From contig JAUYQQ010000022.1 in the NCBI GenBank assembly GCA_030697165.1, forward strand, positions 372,001-436,000: DNA of 64,000 bases, read 5' to 3'. Positions 60,319 to 64,000 of this stretch are shown one piece after another. Position 1 is the stretch's first letter, and every line of letters begins with the position of its first letter. The notes under the pieces were generated by a model, which worked only from the letters and a program-made list of their open reading frames with translations, did no database searches and was not told the DNA's origin. The DNA is from Acidobacteriota bacterium. GTDB taxonomy: Bacteria > Acidobacteriota > Vicinamibacteria > Vicinamibacterales > UBA2999. Position numbers and translations under genes: made by a program.

Positions 60319-61650
60319 TTAGATCGCATCTGAAATCGAGGTAAACGCGAACCCTGACAGCTTCAGCGCCGGCACCATCAGCGGCGATCGCCGTTCCGGC
60401 GCGCCGATCGCCTCGACATTCCACGGCGCCAGCATGGCCAGCACGCTCTGGTTGAAGCGCAGGTTGCGCACGGGATACTGAATACGACCCTTCTCGACCC
60501 ACCACAGGCCGTCGCGCGTCAGGCCGGTCAGCATGATGGAGCGGCCGTCGATTTGGCGCACGTACCAGAAGCGCGACACCAGCAGCCCGCGCGCCATGCT
60601 TTTGATCATGTCGTCGATCGAGGTGGGCGCCTGCGTGCTCTCGAGGATGTAGTTGACCGGGCCGGGCGTCGCGCCGCGCTTCTTCTCCTGCGCCCAGAAT
60701 GGCGAGTACACAAGATTCTCGACCACGCCCGCCTTGATGAGCGACACGCGCGTGGCGGGCGTCCCGTCGCCTGTGCTGGGCGCCGCCGGCATGTCGGGAT
60801 GCATCGGATCGCTGTAGAGATTCAGCCGCTCGCTGAACATGGCCTCGCCGAGCCGCGTCTTGCCGTCCTTGCCGGAAAACGCGCTGCGGCCCTCGTCGGC
60901 CGTGCGCGCGTCAAAGGCGTTGGTCAGCGAGCCGACAAGATCGGAGACCGCCTGCGGCTCGAGGATCACCGGATACACGCCGGGCTCGATTGGCTTCGGC
61001 TCGCGCGAACGCACGGCCTTGCCCACAGCCTGTTCGGCGATGTGCTGCGCGTTCAGCTTCGACAGGTCGAAGCTGTCGCCGGCGTAGTAGCCCGAGCCGG
61101 TGCCATCGGGCGTGCGGGCGGTGATGCTCAGCCCGCCTTCGCTGTTGCGGAAGTAGCGGCGGTTGCCGTTCGCTGTCGCCACGGCCGTGGCCGAGGCGCG
61201 GGCGGTGTGGAAGCCGGCGCCGGTGACCTTGGCGGTTCGGCACGCGGTCAACACACCGTCCAGTGCCTTGGCGCGCGCGGCGAGATCGGGATCCGCCGTG
61301 GCCGCGACAAACGCGCGGCTCTCGGCGTACTCGAGCACACCCGGCGTCGGCACGTACTCGCGGTGCACTGGCGAAACGCGGGCAATCTGCACCGCCTCAT
61401 CCGCCAGCTTCTTGAGCGCATCCGCGCTGGCGTCGTTGCCGGTGGCGGCGCCGCGGCGGCGGCCCACCCACACCGTGGCCGTGATGCCGACATCCTCGGA
61501 GCGGCCGCTGGTCGTGATGCGGTTGTCGGCGAATCGCGCGTGCGATTCCACCGAACTCTGCGCCGAAACAATGGCGTCTTCAGCGCCGGCGGCCTTGGCG
61601 TGCGCCAGCACGGTTTCGCAGATCTTGAGGGCGTCTTCGCGGTTCAACAT
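60319..61650 (-). CDS. tldE: TldE/PmbA-type metalloprotease subunit
   Basis: 443 residues from the ATG at 61650, which shares its A with the TAA of tldD (TAATG). The N-terminal domain (KICETVLAHAKAAGAEDAIVSA) and the C-terminal domain (EPGVYPVILEPQAVSDLV, GDGTPATRVSLIKAGVVENLVYSPFWA) match the PmbA/TldE family. It lacks the HExxxH motif, as TldE does; the TldD-TldE heterodimer degrades unfolded peptides and matures some peptide products. It has no export signal although TldD does. Confidence 0.92.
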   Translation of the reverse strand: MLNREDALKICETVLAHAKAAGAEDAIVSAQSSVESHARFADNRITTSGRSEDVGITATVWVGRRRGAATGNDASADALKKLADEAVQIARVSPVHREYVPTPGVLEYAESRAFVAATADPDLAARAKALDGVLTACRTAKVTGAGFHTARASATAVATANGNRRYFRNSEGGLSITARTPDGTGSGYYAGDSFDLSKLNAQHIAEQAVGKAVRSREPKPIEPGVYPVILEPQAVSDLVGSLTNAFDARTADEGRSAFSGKDGKTRLGEAMFSERLNLYSDPMHPDMPAAPSTGDGTPATRVSLIKAGVVENLVYSPFWAQEKKRGATPGPVNYILESTQAPTSIDDMIKSMARGLLVSRFWYVRQIDGRSIMLTGLTRDGLWWVEKGRIQYPVRNLRFNQSVLAMLAPWNVEAIGAPERRSPLMVPALKLSGFAFTSISDAI

Positions 61651-63212
61651 TACGCCGCTCCCGTGTTGAGGACGGTGACGTTCCTGAACCGTGCCGGTGG
61701 ACAGCCGTGACTGACCGCGTTGGTCTGGCCGGGCTCGCCCTTGCCGTCGGCCGAGGTGCCCCATAGCCGGTAGGTCGCCGGTCCGCCCAGGCCATCACAC
61801 GACGCCCAGAAGTCTGGCGTCCGCGATTGATACGCGGCATCGCGCAGCATCGGTCCCAGCTTGCCGTTGGTGATCTCGCGGATCACCGCGCCGCCGAACT
61901 GGAAGTTGTAGCGCTGCTGATCGATCGACGACACGCCGCGGCCGACGACGTAAATACCGCGCTTGATGTCGCTGAACAGATCCTCGAGCGTGACTTCGGT
62001 GGCGGCCGGCTCGAGCGACACGTTCGGCATGCGCTGGAACGGCACGCTCGACCAGTCGTCCGAGTGCAGGCAGCCGTGCGATTTCGTCTGGCCCACCAGC
62101 GGCGCCAGTTCCCTCGTCGTCTGCCAGTCCACGAACATGCCGTCGCGCACCAGGTGCCATCGTTCCGACGGCACCCCCTCATCGTCATAGCCGGTGGTGG
62201 CCAGGCCGCCGGGCTGCGTGCGATCGCCGACCAGGTTGACGATCTTCGAGCCGAAGCGAAGCTTGCCGGCGTCGCCCGGCTTGATGAAGCTGGTGCCGGC
62301 CATGTTGGCCTCGTAGCCGAGCACGCGATCGAGTTCGGTGGAGTGGCCGACCGACTCGTGGATGGCGAGGAACAACTGCGACGGGTCCACGACCACGTCG
62401 TAGCGGCCGGCCACGGCAGGCTTGGCCTTGAGCTTCTCGACCACCTCGTGGCCGGCCTGCACCGCGTCCTGCAGCCACGGATAGTCCTCGACGTATTCGT
62501 AGCCCATCAGCTTGGCGCGATCGACGACGGCGCGGGTCTGGAAGTCGCCGGCGGCGCGATCCGCGGCGGTGGTGGTGAACTGCGGATAGGTGCGCACCAG
62601 CCGCTGCGTGATCCGCGAGCCTTCGCTCGACGCGAAGTACTTCTGCTCGTCCACGAACTGCAACTGCGAGTTGATGAAGCTGACGCCCGGCACCGCGAGC
62701 GCCGCTTCGTTCAGCTTCATCAGGAACGCGGTCTTGGTTTCGAGCGGCACCTCGAACGGATCGCGCTTGATCTGGTTGGTCCACGTCGCCACCACCTTGT
62801 CGGCGTTGGCCAGCACCACCTTGCGCGTGGTCATCTGCGCGTTGGCCTTGGCAATGGCGACGGCCTGCTCGGCGGCCGCCCGTGCCGCGGCCGGATCGAC
62901 GAGGTTCGTGGCGGCAAAGCCCCAGGTGCCATTCACCAGCACGCGCAGGCCGAGGCCGTAGCTGGTCGAGCGCGACACGTTCTGCACCTGCCGCTCGCGG
63001 GTCGCGATCGACTCGCGGCGATAGCGGTTGATGCGGATGTCGGCATACGACGCGCCGAGCGCCGCGGCGCGGGCCAGGGCCGCCTCGGCCGCTTCCGCCC
63101 GCCGGCTGTCGTCGGTCGCACCGGGCTGGAACGCGTCGGCCCACTCGGGCACCCAGGTGGCCGCGACCAGCGCGCTGCCAGTGGCAATGAATTGGCGTCG
63201 CGAGAATGACAT
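61650..63212 (-). CDS. tldD: TldD metalloprotease with Tat signal
   Basis: 520 residues from the ATG at 63212. The twin-arginine signal SFSRRQFIATGSALVAATW is followed by the N-terminal domain and the active-site LAIHESVGHSTELDRVLG (H-E-x-x-x-H), with GCLHSDDWSSVP and QRYNFQFGGAVIREITNGK near the C-terminus. It is the catalytic subunit of a TldD/E pair encoded by overlapping genes. Classical TldD is cytoplasmic; a Tat signal on this subunit alone would put the two in different places unless TldE travels with it. Confidence 0.92.
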   Translation of the reverse strand: MSFSRRQFIATGSALVAATWVPEWADAFQPGATDDSRRAEAAEAALARAAALGASYADIRINRYRRESIATRERQVQNVSRSTSYGLGLRVLVNGTWGFAATNLVDPAAARAAAEQAVAIAKANAQMTTRKVVLANADKVVATWTNQIKRDPFEVPLETKTAFLMKLNEAALAVPGVSFINSQLQFVDEQKYFASSEGSRITQRLVRTYPQFTTTAADRAAGDFQTRAVVDRAKLMGYEYVEDYPWLQDAVQAGHEVVEKLKAKPAVAGRYDVVVDPSQLFLAIHESVGHSTELDRVLGYEANMAGTSFIKPGDAGKLRFGSKIVNLVGDRTQPGGLATTGYDDEGVPSERWHLVRDGMFVDWQTTRELAPLVGQTKSHGCLHSDDWSSVPFQRMPNVSLEPAATEVTLEDLFSDIKRGIYVVGRGVSSIDQQRYNFQFGGAVIREITNGKLGPMLRDAAYQSRTPDFWASCDGLGGPATYRLWGTSADGKGEPGQTNAVSHGCPPARFRNVTVLNTGAA

Positions 63213-63244
63213 GGGCGCGATTATACCCACGCCGCGCGGCTGGC

Positions 63245-63682
63245 CTATGCCGAGGGAATCTCAGCGACGGTCATGCCTCGACCGCGCGCCAGCGACAGCA
63301 GTTTGCGATCGGCGCTGGCCAGGAGCGCACCTTCACGTTCGGCCAGGGCGAGATAGACGCAGTCTGGCACTTTGTGGCCCAGCGTCAGCGCCAGATTAAG
63401 GGCGGATTGCACCACCGCCTCATCGTCAGCCAGTTCAATGACGCCGTCAGCGATCGCGTCGAGCGTGGCCGCCAGGGCCTCGGCAGCTTCCGCCGTGGTG
63501 AGCACGTCTTGTGCGCATTTCTGCCGCAACGCTGACGCCACCTCCACCACCATCAATCGTGGGGCGAGCCATCGACGGGGACCCTCGAAGACCCTCAGGC
63601 TCTCCGCGGTGCCGGCTTCCGGCACGACCAGTTTGACGGCTACTGATGCATCCAGCACCGCGACGGCCACCGGTTCACCCAC
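63245..63682 (-). CDS. vapC: PIN-domain toxin (VapC-like)
   Basis: 145 residues with the PIN acidic residues D in VAVLDASVAVKLV, E in MVVEVASALRQK, D in TLGHKVPDCVYLALAE and D in LLASADRKLL. VapC toxins are RNases that cut tRNA or rRNA. The gene overlaps the antitoxin gene upstream by 8 bp, the normal order for such modules. Confidence 0.9.
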   Translation of the reverse strand: MGEPVAVAVLDASVAVKLVVPEAGTAESLRVFEGPRRWLAPRLMVVEVASALRQKCAQDVLTTAEAAEALAATLDAIADGVIELADDEAVVQSALNLALTLGHKVPDCVYLALAEREGALLASADRKLLSLARGRGMTVAEIPSA

Positions 63683-63920
63683 GGCGATCGCGTTGCTTGC
63701 GGATCAGTCGTGTGCTGTCCAGGGACGGCGCCGAGGCTTTGTCGCCGATCGACTTGCGGATAGCTCTTGCGCGGCGAAGAAAGGCCTGCCGCTTGACCTC
63801 CACCGACGCGGCCAGGGTGCCGCGCACCTCTTCTTCGAGTGAGATGCCCTTGCGGCCCGCCCGTGCCCGCAGGGCATCGGCCACCTCGTCGCTCAGCTGT
63901 CGCACCTTGAGGTCGGCCAT
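63675..63920 (-). CDS. vapB: FitA/VapB-like antitoxin
   Basis: 81 residues from the ATG at 63920. Ribbon-helix-helix opening ADLKVRQLSDEVADALRARAGRKGISLEEEVRGTLAAS, as in FitA, then a basic C-terminal tail that would block the toxin site. It probably represses its operon through the palindrome at 63936-63953, 16 bp upstream. Confidence 0.85.
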   Translation of the reverse strand: MADLKVRQLSDEVADALRARAGRKGISLEEEVRGTLAASVEVKRQAFLRRARAIRKSIGDKASAPSLDSTRLIRKQRDRRG

Positions 63921-63935
63921 GGCCCAGCCTAGCAC

Positions 63936-63953
63936 TGACCCCACATGGGGTCA
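63936..63953. promoter_or_regulatory. Palindrome upstream of the toxin-antitoxin operon
   Basis: TGACCCCA-CA-TGGGGTCA, 8-bp arms with a 2-bp centre, placed just before the antitoxin gene. It is a likely operator for the RHH antitoxin; a dispersed repeat is the other option. Confidence 0.5.
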
Positions 63954-63959
63954 AATTGA

Positions 63960-64000
63960 TCAGCGCAACGTGGCGAAGAACGCGCGCACGTCGTCCACCA
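63960..64000 (-). CDS. C-terminal end of a gene entering from the right edge
   Basis: The minus strand reads VDDVRAFFATLR then TGA at 63962-63960. Only 12 codons are visible, so no family can be named. Its location right upstream of the toxin-antitoxin pair on the same strand is consistent with a coding end. Confidence 0.3.
   Translation of the reverse strand, partial: VDDVRAFFATLR

Noticed and set aside
61827-63209. 460-codon plus-strand frame opposite tldD
   Set aside because: Antisense shadow with His/Arg/Gly-rich sequence; tldD has all family motifs.
1-64000. CRISPR array, rRNA genes or replication origin
   Set aside because: No regularly spaced direct repeats with unique spacers, no rRNA segments and no DnaA-box cluster were seen.

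Overview
The window is high-GC chromosomal DNA that I would place in the Acidobacteriota, probably near the Vicinamibacteria. The basis is a PadR plus duplicated-permease pair of the kind expanded in that phylum, a VWFA-related secreted protein, secreted hypothetical families typical of the group, Tat-exported TldD and overall gene style. This is inference from protein families, not from a marker gene; no rRNA is present.

Region 1 (1-4,650) holds a truncated lytic transglycosylase and a DedA protein on the minus strand, then a NarL-type two-component pair, a ribosome-hibernation-like protein and a small basic protein. Region 2 (4,700-21,300) is an anaerobic nitrogen-oxide block: a membrane/SRPBCC/cupredoxin fusion divergent from a clade II, lipoprotein-type nosZ, then nosL, a membrane-nosD fusion broken by an in-frame TAG, a fused nosF-nosY, a cytochrome c lipoprotein, a haem-copper-oxidase-like protein and a Crp/Fnr regulator. 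After it come a hemerythrin-like repair protein, a small secreted protein, a seven-haem cytochrome, a nitronate monooxygenase, a frameshifted ABM-PAS protein and a B12-binding protein. A second part lies at 48,300-50,700 (cytochrome c, CopD-like protein, haem A synthase). Five copies of TATGAC-N4-GTCATA sit upstream of these genes, each with a TAnnnT-like -10 about 30 bp from the palindrome centre. Two of them lead into matching two-hairpin RNAs ending in T-runs.

Region 3 (21,300-25,540) has a DinB-like protein, a PadR-regulated ABC permease with a clear operator, and a small membrane protein. Region 4 (about 25,780-44,565) is an 18.7 kb genomic island in tRNA-Asn. It is bounded by 57-bp direct repeats, with the tyrosine integrase next to the tRNA. 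Inside are an integron cassette array without an integron integrase (three clear attC sites, one possible decayed one, two cassettes with HEPN-like proteins), several hypothetical proteins, a proteasome-like Ntn hydrolase, a serine recombinase, a P-loop ATPase, and a type I restriction-modification operon with two different HsdM genes. Older partial copies of the tRNA end lie just left of the island.

Region 5 (44,700-64,000) is ordinary chromosome: M1 peptidase, VWFA protein, dienelactone hydrolase, the second Crp/Fnr cluster, a RodZ-like HTH protein, fused SecDF, an amidohydrolase, a decayed inverted-repeat region, split chromate transporter, TauE-like exporter, TldD/TldE and a VapBC-type toxin-antitoxin pair. 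The most interesting items are the Crp/Fnr regulon with its duplicated hairpin RNA, the cassette array inside the island, the dual-HsdM system and the cupredoxin fusion opposite nosZ.
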